Shown piece by piece: positions 35,993 to 46,938 of a DNA stretch of 64,000 bases. The notes beneath the pieces are model-generated. The model was not told the origin of the DNA. It worked only from the letters and a program-made list of their open reading frames with translations, and ran no database searches. The stretch's first letter is position 1. The number at the start of each line of letters is the position of its first letter. The position numbers were made by a program, and so were the translations under genes. The stretch comes from Megalopta genalis (taxonomy: Eukaryota; Arthropoda; Insecta; Hymenoptera; Halictidae). The stretch lies in assembly GCF_051020955.1 (NCBI RefSeq), contig NC_135016.1, positions 29,359,131 to 29,423,130 on the forward strand, written 5' to 3'.

Positions 35993-36390
35993 TTAACCGT
36001 TTGAGTCCCCCAGGGGGTATTGAAAAAACACTGTCGAAAAATCCCAAACAGCGCAACCGCGCTTTCTCTAAACGAGTAGGAAAAGACCCAAGCTGCGCGA
36101 TAGCGCTTGTTTTATTTTATGTCGAGAAATACCAAGCGGCGCGATAATAATGAATTAAAAATATTTATTTTGTAACGTATCATTGCATTATTATAGTATA
36201 ATTCTACCTATTGTAAAATGTACTATTTACATTAAAAGGAACTACGCGATGTACTTGCTTCGGTAAATCTGAGCGCGCTTCGACAATCGGTAACGCACCG
36301 TCAGTCGTCCACAATGTTCGAAATGTGCTGGGTTTTCTCGACATAAAATCTCAACAGCGCGATCGCGCTGCTTGGGACTCGAACGGTTAA
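35993..36390. mobile_element. TTAA MITE (CCGTTTGAGTCCC family), copy 1
   Basis: TTAACCGTTTGAGTCCC at the left and GGGACTCGAACGGTTAA at the right, 398 bp. The interior has inverted GCGC(A/G)A-rich motifs (CAGCGCGATCGCGCTGCTTG). A 250-bp copy lies at 37508-37757. Confidence 0.88.
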
Positions 36391-36564
36391 CATATGATGA
36401 AGATATGTATTGTGTCAACAGAAATATGAATTTTATTACAAACAATGTGTTATACGTTTCACTCGCAATATTTACTTTTCCTATCTTAATCATTTTTATA
36501 ATTTAATCTGTGTGAATTTAATAAGACGTACGTTTGTTTAGGCAAATGAAATTTTACTCAAATG

Positions 36565-36813
36565 TTAACACGTTCCGTGCCACGTGTACCATCGATGGTA
36601 CACGCTTGCATGTTTACTTAGTGAACTGAACAAATTGTTTACAAGAAATTTAGAACCGAAGAATCAATTTCCACCGCAAAAATGGGCGTTGATAAGTTTT
36701 TGTTACGTTGTTATGTGTACGAGAATTAATAATTGCACGTAATACATCAAGTTTTAGTAAAATATCAAAGTGTGAAGATTCGAGTAAAAAAAGCTCGGCA
36801 CGGAACGTGTTAA
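36565..36813 (+). mobile_element. 249-bp TTAA MITE (CACGTTCCGTGCC family), copy 2
   Basis: Same ends, length and palindrome as copy 1 at 34535. By eye it differs at about three positions. TTAA duplications lie at 36565-36568 and 36810-36813. Confidence 0.93.
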
Positions 36814-37507
36814 TCGATGTGACTTGAAAATTTCAAGCTTCGCAACTTTTGTCTGTAAATGTATCCGATCAATTTGTGCCCCTGTCTTATAATGGAAATA
36901 GAAGAAAATGAGAGAAATTTAAGTGTGCAGTAAATATAAATTGTAACTGAAACAGTGACAGCATATTTGATCTCTCGTAATGAATTTTTAAGCTTGAAAG
37001 GAGTATTACGGAGTGGACGGACCATTCTGAAAATTAGAAACCGTTCTATTTTTTAATTCCAGGGAACCGATGAGTTTTTAATGATACATTACGAGTCTAT
37101 TGGGAAGAAACTCGCAGAAAGTTAATCTCGTTCCTTGCATTATACCATCAAATTTTAAAGTACAAACACCAACTTCGGGGTGGCCAATCAGCGACCAATT
37201 GAAATATGCATCAGCTCTATTAATAATTTTCACTGCTCGCAACGTCTCTCCGGTTATCGAGCATCGTTCTTCCCGGCGAAACCTCTGGATATTTGAATAT
37301 AATCAGAATCTGTACGAAATAACGTGAACGCAACGAAACAATTTGCCGCAATGAAGTCGAAGTTACCAGATTCAAGCTGCATTCGGTGTCAAAACTGGGT
37401 TAAAATGTCCCACATTTTTGCTTTTGAAAAAGTGATATTTTCACGGAAAGGCTGGAATCGAGAATTAATTCGATATAGAAGTATACTTGGAAGTGAGATA
37501 TCGTATT
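36814..37507. other. intergenic, no feature seen
   Basis: AT-rich sequence between two TTAA MITEs, with no supported gene. Confidence 0.4.
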
Positions 37508-37757
37508 TTAACCGTTTGAGTCCCAGGGATTATTCAGAAAACACGGTCGAAAAATGCCGAACAGCGTGATAGCGCTTGTCTAAATTGATTGCGAAGAGAA
37601 CCAAGCGGCGCGATAGCGTTCGTCAAGATTGACAAACAAAACAAAAAGAAAAAAAAATGAATAAAAGCAGCTATGCGATGTACGCGCGTCACTAAAGTTT
37701 GATCGCGACACAAGATCTGAACAGCGCGATCGCGCTGCTTGGGACTCAAACGGTTAA
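37508..37757. mobile_element. TTAA MITE (CCGTTTGAGTCCC family), copy 2
   Basis: TTAACCGTTTGAGTCCC at 37508 and GGGACTCAAACGGTTAA ending at 37757. Its right TTAA (37754-37757) is also the left TTAA of the next element. Confidence 0.9.
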
Positions 37758-38002
37758 CACGTTCCGTGCCGAACTTTTTTTACTCGAATCTTCACACTTT
37801 GATATTTTACTAAAACTTGATGTATTACGTGCAATTATTAATTCTCGTACACATAACAACGTAACAAAAACTTATCAACGCCCATTCTTGTGGTGGAAAT
37901 TGATTCTTCGGTTCTAAATTTCTTGTAAACAATTTGTTCAGTTCACTAAGTAAACATGCAAACGTGTACCATCGATGGTACACGTGGCACGGAACGTGTT
38001 AA
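37754..38002 (-). mobile_element. 249-bp TTAA MITE (CACGTTCCGTGCC family), copy 3, inverted
   Basis: Begins TTAACACGTTCCGTGCC and ends with the palindrome plus GGCACGGAACGTGTTAA. It is in reverse orientation to copies 1 and 2 but otherwise nearly identical. It abuts the preceding element through a shared TTAA. Confidence 0.93.
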
Positions 38003-38116
38003 TGAAGGTAACGATGTTCTAATATGTCAAAATTGTTCAAATTCGGTTACGTTGAAATCACCAACAGTTATTTCACCAACGATGTTTTCATCGACACGAT
38101 TTCGCCGCCGACGTCG

Positions 38117-38480
38117 CATTTCGCCGACATTGTTTATATACTACCGACACATTGAAATCGTCAACCAACGTTTACATCGACTCTCGTTTCACCGCAAATG
38201 CTATTGTTGATCCTTAGAAATCTTGGCAATATACGTTCGTCGTCGTACCCTGTACGCTCATTGTTACGGATTACATACTTCGAAATCGTCAACAATCACT
38301 TCACGAGTTCATCGACATCGAGTTGACGAAACAACAATGTACTTACAAACGTCAGCTTAAAATGCTTTGCCTCGCTATCGATATTTGGTAACGTCAATAA
38401 TAACTTTCGTCGGTGAAACGAGAGTCGATGTAAACATCTGTTGGTGATTTCCATGTGTCGGTATATAAGCAAAATGTGAA
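38117..38480. repeat. inverted repeat bordering the 299-bp array
   Basis: 38117-38194 (GACATTGTTTATATACTACC to CTCTCGTTTCACCG) is the imperfect reverse complement of 38411-38480 (CGGTGAAACGAGAGTCGATG to AAAATGTGAA). The right arm overlaps the start of the first partial 299-bp unit, so the satellite may have grown from this foldback element. Confidence 0.65.
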
Positions 38481-39940
38481 ATAATTCTTGGTGATTTCAT
38501 TCTCAAACTTATAATTGTAATCCCAAACTTTTGGGTCACAACAGCTTTTTTAAAACACAAACTGCAAGCTCTGCATACGTATAATTTGCTTGAACACGTC
38601 AAGGACACAAAAATCATAGAAAAAAAGAATGAAACAATAACACGAAGTTGCTGCTAATAACTATAGCAGTTGATGCGACTGTAACACCGGAAGAGAAAGG
38701 AAACGAAATTGTTTGAAAACAGATTTGGGTCTGAACGACCCAATGTGTCGGTATATAAGCAATGTCGGCGGAATGTGAAATAGTTCTTGGTAATTTCATT
38801 CTCAAACTTACAATTATATTCTGAAACTTTTGGGTCACAACAGCTTTTTTAAAACACAAACTGTAAGCTCTGCATACGTATAATTTGCTTGAACACGTCA
38901 AGGACACAAAAATCATAGAAAAAAAGAATGGAACAATAACACGAAGTCGCTGTTAATAACCATAGCAGTTGATGCGACTGTAACACCAGAAGAGAAAAGA
39001 AACGAAATTGTTTGAAAACAGATTTGGGTCTGAACGACCCAATGTGTCGGTATATAAGCAATGTCGGCGAAATGTGAAATAATTCTTGGTAATTTCATTC
39101 TCAAACTTACAATTATATTCTCAAACTTTTGGGTCACAACAGCTTTTTCAAAACACAAACTGTAAGCTCTGCATACGTATAATTTGCTTGAACACGTCAA
39201 GGACACAAAAATCATGGAAAAGAAGAATGGAACAATAACACGAAGTCGCTGCTAATAACTATAGCAGTTGATGCGACTGTAACACCGGAAGAGAAAAGAA
39301 ACGAAATTGTTTGAAAACAGATTTGGGTCTGAACGACCCGATGTGTCGGTATATAAGCAATGTCGGCGAAATGTGAAATAATTCTTGGTAATTTCATTCT
39401 CAAACTTACAATTATATTCTGAAACTTTTGGGTCACAACAGCTTTTTTAAAACACAAACTGTAAGCTCTGCATACGTATAATTTGCTTGAACACGTCAAG
39501 AACACAAAAATCATAGAAAAGAGAATGAAACAATAACACGAAGTCGCTGCTAATAACTATAGCAGTTGATGCGACTGTAACACCAGAAGAGAAAAGAAAC
39601 GAAATTGTTTGAAAACAGATTTGGGTCTGAACGACCCAATGTGTCGGTATATAAGCAATGTCGGCGAAATGTGAAATAATTCTTGGTAATTTCATTCTCA
39701 AACTTACAATTATATTCTCAAACTTTTGGGTCACAGCAGCTTTTTTAAAACACAAACTGTAAGGTCTGCATACGTATAATTTGCTTGAACACGTCAAGGA
39801 CACAAAAATCATGGAAAAGAAGAATGGAACAATAACACGAAGTCGCTGCTAATAACCATAGCAGTTGATGCGACTGTAACACCGGAAGAGAAAGGAAACG
39901 AAATTGTTTGAAAACAGATTTGGGTCTGAACGGCCCGATA
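38453..39940. repeat. 299-bp satellite-like tandem array, about 5 units
   Basis: AAGGACACAAAAATCATAGA-type landmarks at 38601, 38900, 39199, 39498 and 39796 give periods of 299, 299, 299 and 298 bp. There is a partial unit at each end. Units are highly similar and include CTGAACGACCCAATGTGTCG and GGTATATAAGCAATGTCGGC. Each unit carries a 100-codon minus-strand frame, which I attribute to repetition. Confidence 0.95.
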
Positions 39941-40699
39941 TGACATACGCGTTCCGCGACAAGAAGCGTGACAGCGCCGGGATAATTGCCCGTCATTTTG
40001 GGCCACCGTGTACATTTTCCGAGAGTGTTTGCACCTCGTCGCGAGACAACGCGTGCACAAAGCTCACGGTTAATTAGCACCGTGAATTAGCAGCACCGTG
40101 TGCTCTCGTTAAACGTTCTTCGTGCTCGAGCATCCAGCCGGAAGGAGTGAAAATTCAATTCTAAGTGCGCATTAACGGTGACGGGGATCAGCACGTCGTC
40201 GTACGCAAGCACTTACACGGGCACGCAACGGAATCGGTTGAAAAGCTTCCGGCGTGACGCGCGGAGGTTGTCATCCTCTTCGCGTAGGTCCGAGCCAAAT
40301 GCAAATGCGGCCGCGAAGAAAGAACTGTCCCCTGTGTGCGTTTGCGTGGCGACTACTCAATGGATTCAAACGACCCTGCCGTCCTCGGAAAAAAAAGCCA
40401 CGGCGACGAGCGCGACACAATGTTCCGTATAATCTTTTTTCGTGCTCCTCGTTCGCCCTTGCTTCAAAGGAAACCAACCAACGGCGCCGCCCGTTCCAAA
40501 TAAACACCGACACATTCTGTCCAATTAAGGGGGCTGCTCGGTTTAGAACGCTAAAAATAAGGCGAGCCTCTCGTGACTCGTTTTTTCGCAAACTGCGGGA
40601 CGGTTCTTTTTCAAAGCTCTCGGCTAATTTGTCTTCGAATAGAGTGCCGCGAACTGGGTCACCGACATTCCATAGTTCGCGGCACAGTTGGGCAAGAAG
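39941..40699. other. GC-richer intergenic DNA, no supported gene
   Basis: A plus-strand frame of 164 codons at 40254-40748 is basic and low in complexity. It overlaps a minus-strand frame, and no domain or splice structure supports it. A short inverted repeat (TGCCGCGAACT...AGTTCGCGGCA, 40645-40685) is present. Confidence 0.4.
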
Positions 40700-41043
40700 T
40701 AATCCGATTAATTTATTATTTATTATAATTTATAAGAATTTATACTAATTTATAATCATAATGATATATAATGATTTATAATAATTTATACTAATTTATA
40801 ATCATAATGATATATAATGATTTATAATAATTTATACTGAGAGACTTGCACTGATTTATATTTATTTATATATTTATATATATATATAATCGTTATATAA
40901 TATATTATAATAATTATATATATATATTATATAATTATATAATGATTTATAATAATTTATACTGAGAGAGTTGCACTGATTTATAGTGATTTATATTTAT
41001 TTATATATTTATATATATATAATCGTTATATAATATATTATAA

Positions 41044-41083
<40 letters not shown>

Positions 41084-41090
41084 TTATAAT
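40700..41090. repeat. AT-rich tandem repeats and (TA)n
   Basis: ATAATTTATACTAATTTATA units are repeated. Two copies of a longer unit containing ACTGAGAGA(C/G)TTGCACTGATTTATA then follow, and the tract ends in (TA)n. Confidence 0.88.
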
Positions 41091-41131
41091 CTGATTAATG
41101 ATTAACGATTATAAGTCGTTAATCGTTACTA

Positions 41132-41335
41132 GCCTGCGGATTTTATGCATTCATAACGAAAGTTCAAATAGTTGAAATATGAAATTGTGAATACACAAGG
41201 AGAATTTCATAATATAGTTACAATATTGTTAGTTTATTGAAATGATTAAAAAGAAAACAATTTATTTTTATTTAATTTCTGTTCCTCGCAATCGTCTTGG
41301 GAAATTTTGATTTTGCACAAAGATCCGCAGTCCAG
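41132..41335. repeat. interspersed GCGGATTTTATGCAT element, copy 1
   Basis: Starts CCTGCGGATTTTATGCATTC and ends TGCACAAAGATCCGCAGTC. The first and last bases form a short inverted repeat (GACTGCGGAT type). Other copies are at 41966-42172 and 54208-54386, and a lone left end is at about 10727-10745. AT-rich and non-coding. Confidence 0.65.
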
Positions 41336-41965
41336 TTATTAAAAATAATTATATAGTCTACTTATAATATACAACTAATTATTCTACGTTATAATAATTA
41401 AAGACGTTCTAGAAATTTCGCACGACTTCGGTGCGAAAGACGTTCGCGAATCGTTTTAAATAATTATCGAAATTTTATATCGCAGCTTTAGCAATGTCTT
41501 CGAATTGTTTTAGATCATTTTCGAAATATTGCACAGCTTCGGTGAAATACGCGGGACAATGTATGTCGAACGGATGAATTTAAATGGCGATATTTTCGTA
41601 AGGCAATATCCGCGACGTAATATTATTTATAACGACGTATATCCTATGTGAACCTCGATAGCGAAATGCCTGCGCATGCATCGGTAACTCGATATCAGCT
41701 TTTCAGATAGCCGTGACAAAGCCAGCGCCGAGATCGAAAGATGCACCAGTGCAATCGAAAACATTGCAGAAGGGGCTCGTACGAGGCACGAAAAAAAACG
41801 GCGCTCTCCGATAATCGCTCAACCTGTCTGTCACCTTTCGTCCCATTCGCTGCTATCGCGAACACCAATCGCATTACAGCGCGCGCCACGCTCTACGGTT
41901 GTTGAGCAATTTTTCGAACATCGATACCTCCCGAAAAAGTGTCCGACACCGCCGATAGTAATTAC
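41336..41965. other. intergenic, no supported gene
   Basis: AT-rich, then a GC-richer stretch. No credible coding sequence. Confidence 0.4.
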
Positions 41966-42172
41966 TAGACCGCGGATTTTATGCATTAATAATAAAAACG
42001 GATTGGTGAAATTTCAAACGATGGTAATATTGAAAGAATTTCAAAGGACGTCTACGCATTATTTTCAACTCGCTGAAGTTATTATAGAAAGGAAGAAATT
42101 TTTATTCGACTCATCTTCGTTGCAATTTATGAAGATAAGTTTTATTATGCACAAAGATCATCCGCTGTCCGA
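41966..42172. repeat. interspersed GCGGATTTTATGCAT element, copy 2
   Basis: Starts CTAGACCGCGGATTTTATGC and ends ATGCACAAAGATCATCCGCTG. Same architecture and length (about 205 bp) as the copy at 41132. Confidence 0.65.
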
Positions 42173-43484
42173 TTATTAAACAATGGAATATTTCGGCGAA
42201 AAATATTTGCAACTTTACAGCAAACGCGAAGACGCTTACATATTGTACAAATTTATTAACAGGTAAGGAAGCACCGAATCGATAATAAAAAAAAAGTTCT
42301 CTTTCAGTTTGCTTCCTGTCTGATTAATTGCACCGGCGCTACTGCAGTTGTCCGACCAAAGTTGCTCGTACCACTGAAACGCGTTCAGCATCCGTGTATA
42401 ATGCAATCAATTATTCATCCAACAGTTTCCAATACTAACGTAACTCTTGCCAGGAAATATACACGGTTATCGATTACCTTCTCCGTTCTTGTCAAATTAT
42501 AAATAAAACAGAAGATGATTTTATAGAAACGTTCGCGATTACGCTTTATAGAAATGTTCTGCAGCTATGCCCGGCAGCCGATGGACACGAACTTAATTTA
42601 ATTTATCCTTACATGAACACTGTCGAAACGTTCTATTTTTCTTATTACTTAAAATAACAACGATCTATTTAATATTCTTGGACTGCGGTTAAATCTGGCA
42701 CACGTATATTACCCTCTGGCATCAAATGCATTATGAAATTATTACTCAACATATTTCCAGTTAATTTCCGACAAATTGCGGACAGATAATGTACGTAGAA
42801 ACGATCGCCGTAAATTATTTCTGGTAAATTATTCTTTCCGGTAAATACGAAGGTGAGTACTAGAATTTCCTGTCGCATCGTTTATACGATCGTTCAAAAA
42901 AATCGCACCGAACATTTTCGAGGTCCCGAGATTTCTTGAGCGACACGCGATCGCCGGCAATTATTCGACACTCGGTATGCCCGGTCCGAGCCGAACTATC
43001 GTAACCACGCCGGCCGAGTAACAATTTCCAGTCGGTCCGACAGGATTTTCGAAATTCATGAAGCTTTCCGTGGGAAGCGAAGCATTGTGGAAGCGCGCGG
43101 CCACGCCGCCGTTATTATTCAACAAGAGAAAAGGTAATATAAAAAAATATTTTCCGGTGGCGCAGCTCGCTCGGTAACCTACATCCCGCGGCCCGCCGGA
43201 AATTTCAGCCCCGGCGTATCGTCATACCGTGAAATTCATTTAAGAAAGTTCGTCGGCGGCCGAGTATCACAAAAGCGGCATGCCTCGACCGTTTCGTATT
43301 CACGAACTTGCTGTAACTCCATCTTGCCTCAATTTAAATTCTCTTTCCGCGGACGAATCCCTGGAACCGTCTTGTCTGACGCGCCGTGCCAGGTGCGATC
43401 CTCGGCGACCGCAGGCAGAAGTGTTTCCGTCGCGATAAGAACGGGAAATGGTTACCATATGATTGTGAATGAAAGCAAGTACAA
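42173..43484. other. intergenic, no supported gene
   Basis: No domain-bearing frame. GC content rises after about 42900 without a gene signal. Confidence 0.4.
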
Positions 43485-43857
43485 TATACAGGGTGTCCCG
43501 AAAATGTCTCGCAATCTGGAAATGGGAGGTTCCTGAGGTCATTTGAAGCAACATTTTCCTTTGCGAAAATGTTCTCCGAGGCTTCGTTTACGAATTATTA
43601 ACGAAAAACACTGACCAATAAGAGGCGAGTTCGGTTGGTGCGCGGCGGCCCAGCCAACGAGTGCACGGAGCCCAGTTCTGCTCATTGGCTCGGCCGTCTC
43701 GCGCCAAATGATCTCGCCTCTCATTGGTCGCTGATTTTCGTTGATAACTCGTAAACGAAGCCGCGGTTTGCATTTTCGCTAAGGAAAAAGTTGCTTCGAA
43801 TCACCTCAGGAATCCCCTACTTTCAGATTGCGAGACATTTTTGGGACCTCTGTATAC
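43485..43857. mobile_element. GGTGTCCC-family foldback MITE, copy D
   Basis: Starts TATACAGGGTGTCCCGAAAA and ends TTTTTGGGACCTCTGTATAC. The arms match copy C closely (TGTCTCGCAATC, AAAATGTTCTCCGAGGC, TGACCAAT(A/G)AGAG). Confidence 0.88.
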
Positions 43858-44476
43858 AGTGTGTCGCCTGGCGGCGCAACCGGGCAGGCGTTGATTCGAC
43901 GTTCAAAAAATAATAACACATTTTTTGGTAGGATGGTTCGAAAGAACTTGTGCACTCGTTGTACGGTGTAGAATACTTTTTTATTCTTTTACGAACTTTG
44001 CCTTCGGACGAGTCGCGGCGCAGTGATCGAGTATTCGTTTTTACACTCGCCGTTTGCCCTGGTTAAATTTCTGAACAACCCCGATTGGCTAACCCCACGC
44101 GTTTGGCCTTCCCAATCAGCGTTGTTCATTTGTCCTTTTTACCGCCTATTCCTTACGCCCTTCGCGTATTTTCGGAACGGCGTGGTGATCGGAGGGGATA
44201 ATGAGTTGGACGTGACAACGTGTGGAACTTTTCCTTCGGGTCACCCGCGTCGGACCACATGGCTCTTGGGTCGCTGGGTCCGCTTCGAGTTTCTAAAAAA
44301 CTCTACTGCAAACATGCGTTGTCAAGGTTTGGAACTTATCATCTCAAAAAAAGTTTCTTCGAAGGAGAGTCGTAAATTACGCTGGTCGTTTGCACGAAGA
44401 CTAAAGTTTCCTTTCTGCGTACGACTGGACGCTACACATTTCATAATACGAAAATACCGATGAATCCACTAGAAGT
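43858..44476. other. unassigned, no supported gene
   Basis: A 146-codon plus-strand frame (44023-44463) is open but has no recognisable domain, start context or splice sites. I do not call it. Confidence 0.35.
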
Positions 44477-44696
44477 ATGGTAATGTCTCCCTAATTGACG
44501 CTCAGATTGTCCACAAAAATGGACAATTTTGGAAGTGGAGACAAGATTGTTCGAGCCTTGTGGCTCGTTTTTTATGGTTATCGATTGTCAACAACTATAA
44601 AAACGAGCTGCAAGGCTCGAACAATCGTGTCTCCGTTTCCCAAATTTTCGATTTTTCTGCACAATCTGAGCGTCAATTAGGGAGACATTACTGTAT
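44477..44696. mobile_element. palindromic MITE (TGTCTCCCTAA family), solo copy
   Basis: Starts GGTAATGTCTCCCTAATTGA and ends TCAATTAGGGAGACATTACT, a near-perfect hairpin of about 218 bp with GGCTCGTTTTT...AAAAACGAGC near its centre. Same family as the array at 28241-29093. Confidence 0.88.
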
Positions 44697-45560
44697 TTGG
44701 GTCCCGCGCGGTTTTAAATCATACATTCGATTCTGGAGAATTTTTGGAAAGAATCGAATGCGATACTTCGTGATTTGGAAACATGATACCTCTAAACATA
44801 ATACATAGCAGTCGAAGCGAATATCGCTGCATAAACTCCAGAGATAATGATGTAACGCACACGCGGCGCATAATTTCAGCCTGCACTCTTCATTCTACTC
44901 GTAGGGGCTCGTCGAGGAGTTTTTGCCGTATAATTATCCCTAGACCAGCCCCGTTATGTTCCCAATTAACCGGGAGAAATAAACAGAGACTGGCGGAAAC
45001 TACGGAGAGTCCCGAACTAACGGAAATTCGTCGAATAGCGGAACGAAGTTTCGTGTCTCGCCGGAGACGCGTGCAAAAATGATTCCCGGCGAGCGAACGT
45101 TTCGGTGGCTCGTTGTAAAAAATTTTTTTCCATTTTCGCGTCGCACGTTTCTCGTTCCACGGAATCGATCTATGTCGCGCGCGAATTTCATTCTCGGCCC
45201 TCGCAGGCTAGAGAACTCGTTCGACCGATATCCCTTCGGGAGTTTTTTCGCTCGGGAATTTCGAGAAAATCGTTTCCTCTAATGACAGTTTCGATCGCGA
45301 AATTATGGCCGGAGATGGGGGATCGAGTACGGTGAAAAGTTAAGGAACACATTTTTAAAGAGGATGGAACTTCTTTCGAAACTCGACCGAACGACTCGAA
45401 TTTCTTTCGTTGGATCACTGACTTTCGCTGCCGTATCGCACGATAATTAGAAATGTACAGTCGATTTAATTTCTTCGGCATATCCGGGCATCGCAATCTT
45501 GAATTATAATTATTTAAGAGCATTTTAGCAAAGTACAAAATTTTGTTACCAATTATTATT
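44697..45560. other. intergenic, no supported gene
   Basis: Overlapping frames on both strands near 45000-45340 are typical of GC-rich non-coding sequence. Confidence 0.4.
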
Positions 45561-45991
45561 TGTCGCAGGGGTTACTGCGACGGTTTATATAAAATAATCC
45601 GAGAGAGTTTTTTTTGGTTTTTATGTAACGAGAACTTTAATATAACTTGTAACAAAAGGCGATGAGGTACAGTGTGTAAAAGGTAAAGGTAAACGAGTGA
45701 CGGATGAGACAGAAATATGGACACGTTGAGAGTCGGAGGAAAACTTGCTAACTGACGTCTCCCGGTCGAGAGGTCCTCGTATTTATTGATAAGGGAAAGT
45801 CCTTGGGAAGGGCGAAGGCCTTTCCCGAAGATTTTCCGACCGGGGTGATCCGGGACCTATGGTCCGAAGCTGTGTCCCAACGTTTTTATTGTTTTATTGC
45901 GGTGTGTACGCCTTGCGTCGGGAAAACCCGAAAAAGGCATATGCACACCCCGCTTTTGAAGGACGTGTCTTTTTATGTCTGGTCCGCCACA
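45561..45991. mobile_element. probable solo LTR
   Basis: A 431-bp segment begins TGTCGCAGGGG and ends GGTCCGCCACA (TGT...ACA). It is flanked by ATTATT on both sides (45555-45560 and 45992-45997), compatible with a target duplication in AT-rich DNA. It contains TTTATATAAAATAA near the left and T-rich, GT-rich sequence toward the right. No internal retroelement coding region or second LTR is in the window, so a solo LTR left by recombination is the simplest reading. The family is unknown. Confidence 0.45.
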
Positions 45992-46003
45992 ATTATTTTA
46001 TAA

Positions 46004-46348
46004 TTAACCCCTTAACTTGTACGCTCGAGTTAATTCGAGCGCGCTAAACAGGCCAAACTGTGCACACTCGAGATAATTCGAGCGGCGCGCGTTGTATTTT
46101 ATGCCGCTATAATTTCTCACACTCGAATATAATCGAGAATTGAAAATAACAATGTGAAAGCAAAGAAAAAGAATCGTTTTATTGATATTTATCATTTACA
46201 TGGGATTGTAAGCTATAACACTTATTTATTCAAGAATAAAATATAGCCTTTTTCCATGGAACAAAAGCGCAGTATATCAAAATTCTTTACCAAAAATTGA
46301 TATTTTTTGTCCGGTTTTTTTCAAAAAAACTGTGCGTTAAGGGGTTAA
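46004..46348. mobile_element. TTAA MITE (CCCCTTAAC family)
   Basis: TTAACCCCTTAAC at the left and GTTAAGGGGTTAA at the right, 345 bp. Near the left end are repeated CTCGAGTTAATTCGAGCG and CTCGAGATAATTCGAGCG palindromic motifs. It starts 12 bp after the putative solo LTR. Confidence 0.82.
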
Positions 46349-46795
46349 AAATATGATAATGAAATTATTATTTTATATTTCTATTTCCTCGGAATATTTG
46401 GGCCCGGCAGCCTTAAATGTGACGGGAGACACCAGAAGACCGTTACAGAGTTAACGAAACTGTGATCTATCGATCAAATTTTCGACGACATTCCGTATCC
46501 CCATAAAATCGTCGACGAGAACAGAAATCTGCACGAGGGCCCATCGTTACAAACATGAGCAGTCGAGTCCACTTGAATCTCGGTCGCACCGAAAAACACC
46601 GTCTCACCGTGCACACATGCGTTCACCGCGTGATCTTAATTAAGCACGAATTTCCTTCGTTCGTTGCCAGTTTTTACGATAACTACGGCCATGGACGAAG
46701 AAGCACAACGGTGGTGCGCGAGCGGGAAGAGAAAGAAAAAGGAACGAGGTATGCACGCCATTGGCAGTGAAGCGATCAACGGGAGGACTCGTCTA

Positions 46796-46938
46796 CATGG
46801 TAAGTGGAACACCATCCTCGGTCCCGCTTCTCTCAAAGGGTTCAAACTTAAAGCTGTTCCCGAAGTAGAACTCGTTGTCGCTCTACTGCCTCCTGCAGAG
46901 CCCTCGCGCGAGAGCGAGCCGGCCCGGGTCTTCATTTA
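46796..46938 (-). pseudogene. decayed copy of the Cys-rich gene's C-terminal segment
   Basis: The minus strand reads GRLALARGLCRRQ, then TAG, then SDNEFYFGNSFKFEPFER. The intact minus-strand exon at 50757-51351 ends RALTRRLCRRQQSDNELYRS then NSFKFERFER. Both protein and DNA are clearly related. The in-frame TAG (46883-46885) replaces the second Gln codon of CRRQQ. No donor follows the matching segment. It could be a decayed tandem exon or a third paralogous exon. The short plus-strand frame over it is its shadow. Confidence 0.6.

Noticed and set aside
38614..39812. Serial about 100-codon minus-strand frames overlapping by ATGA, like translationally coupled genes
   Set aside because: The period is 299 bp, one short of 300, so the same start and stop recur and overlap by four bases in every unit. 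This is a repeat artefact with no domain or splice evidence.
40254..40748. 164-codon plus-strand basic frame
   Set aside because: Low complexity, overlaps an antisense frame, no domain and no splice context.
44023..44463. 146-codon plus-strand frame
   Set aside because: No recognisable domain, no splice signals or promoter, and no match to other sequence in the window.
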